DNA of 64,000 nt from Mycolicibacterium chlorophenolicum (GTDB lineage: Bacteria > Actinomycetota > Actinomycetes > Mycobacteriales > Mycobacteriaceae), in assembly GCF_001044235.1 (NCBI RefSeq), contig NZ_JYNL01000020.1, positions 98,095-162,094 of the forward strand. Direction: 5' to 3'. The position numbers and the translations under genes were made by a program. Within the stretch, counting starts at the first letter, position 1; each line of letters begins with the position of its first letter. The notes beneath the pieces were generated by a model. That model made no database searches, was not told where the DNA came from, and saw only the letters and a program-made list of their open reading frames with translations. This document shows positions 63,421-64,000 of the stretch, piece by piece.

Positions 63421-64000
63421 ATGTTCGAACAGGTGTTCGATATCGATGCGGCGGCCTCCGAGGCCGAGCTGCGCGACCTCGTGACGCGCTGCGAGCGGCT
63501 GAAGGCTGCCGCGGCGGCCGCGCAAGCCCGCGCGACCGCGGCGTGGGCCGCGAAGCGCCGCGCCGCCGAGGAGGAGGCCGGAGTGCCCGCCCGCAAGCGG
63601 GGGCGGGGGTTGGCCTCGGAGATCGCGCTGGCCCGCCTCGACGCCCCGGTCACCGGCAACACCCACCTCGGGATGGCCAATGCGCTGGTGCACGAGATGC
63701 CGCACACCCTGGCGGCGTTGGAGGCGGGGGTGCTCACCGAGTACCGGGCCACCCTGATCGTCAAACAGTCCGCCTGCCTCACCCTGGAAGACCGCCGGGC
63801 GCTGGATGCCGAACTGTGCGCCGATCAGCAGGCGCTGAACGGGTTGGGCAACAAGCGCATCGAAGCCGCGGCCGCAGCGATCACCGCCCGCCTGGACGCA
63901 GCCGCCGTCGTCGAGCGCAAGAACCGCGCCGCGCAGAGTGCGGGGGTGTGGACCCGCTGCGCCCCCAACGGCATGGTGTACCTGACCGCGCTGATGCCGC
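63421..64000 (+). CDS. DUF222 / 13E12-repeat family protein (HNH endonuclease type), 5' part
   Basis: 193 residues before the window ends. MFEQVFDIDAAASEAELRDL leads into an alanine- and arginine-rich helix, then ALARLDAPVTGNTHLGMANA, EMPHTLAALEAGVLTEYRAT and LVKQ-type residues ending DLE-like segments of DUF222. Members usually carry a C-terminal HNH nuclease domain, expected beyond 64000. The family is highly repeated in mycobacterial genomes (REP13E12-type) and is linked to recombination and phage insertion. ATG 63421 follows TAGAGT by seven bases. Confidence 0.85.
   Translation, partial: MFEQVFDIDAAASEAELRDLVTRCERLKAAAAAAQARATAAWAAKRRAAEEEAGVPARKRGRGLASEIALARLDAPVTGNTHLGMANALVHEMPHTLAALEAGVLTEYRATLIVKQSACLTLEDRRALDAELCADQQALNGLGNKRIEAAAAAITARLDAAAVVERKNRAAQSAGVWTRCAPNGMVYLTALMP

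Overview
The window is high-GC actinobacterial DNA, and its gene order matches a fast-growing Mycobacterium (Mycolicibacterium). The markers are the zwf-opcA pair, mihF-gmk-rpoZ-coaBC-metK, the lprG-p55 pair, ribBA-ribH, uvrC-rapZ-yvcK-whiA, and carB with pyrF at one end of a pyr operon. The order is that of the M. tuberculosis Rv1379-Rv1451 region, read here from the ctaB end to the pyrR end. PE/PPE genes are absent, including from the pyrF-mihF gap where M. tuberculosis has them. Genus and gene orthology are judged from remembered family sequences, not from a search.

Layout. 1-1318: end of a DUF1254 gene and ctaB (heme O synthesis). 1513-7919: pentose-phosphate operon tkt-tal-zwf-opcA-pgl. 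7922-18757: accessory metabolism, with a DUF6632 membrane protein, a carotenoid-type desaturase, lactate utilisation lutABC, a coiled-coil protein plus DUF2252 protein, ppc, and an FAD amine-oxidase-type protein. 18754-22037: glycolytic operon gap-pgk-tpiA-secG. 22124-24778: a solute-binding protein, a ThrE-type exporter and a coiled-coil membrane protein. 24775-29670: uvrC-rapZ-yvcK-whiA. 29714-39655: a gamma-glutamyltransferase, then riboflavin genes (ribH, ribBA, ribC, ribD) interleaved with lprG-p55 and rpe. 39661-47106: rsmB, fmt, a LemA/DUF2207 pair, priA and a YhhN-family protein. 47149-48784: a LipH-type esterase and two secreted paralogues. 48853-52736: metK, coaBC, rpoZ, gmk, mihF. 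53102-61673: pyrR-pyrB-pyrC-(PH-like)-carA-carB-pyrF, a complete set except pyrD and pyrE. 61817-64000: a serine hydrolase, a frameshifted relic and the start of a DUF222/13E12 gene.

Genes are packed tightly. Most neighbours on one strand overlap by ATGA or GTGA, and three convergent pairs end on one shared CTAG. Many first genes of transcription units have a TAnnnT hexamer ending 6-7 bases before the start codon, the geometry of a leaderless mRNA. I used this to choose several starts.

The least expected structures are these. A ~720-bp AT-richer segment is flanked by two 30-bp near-identical copies of the ribC 3' end and carries one small membrane-protein gene; it looks like the scar of a site-specific insertion. 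A frame break at a GT repeat separates the signal peptide of the DUF2207 protein from its body. A 54-codon gene lies antisense to the end of p55. A decayed gene at 63001-63403 needs two single-base corrections to read through. I saw no tRNA, rRNA, CRISPR array, transposase or complete prophage. No clearly new multi-gene system is evident; the ribC-flanking segment is the best candidate for something undescribed.
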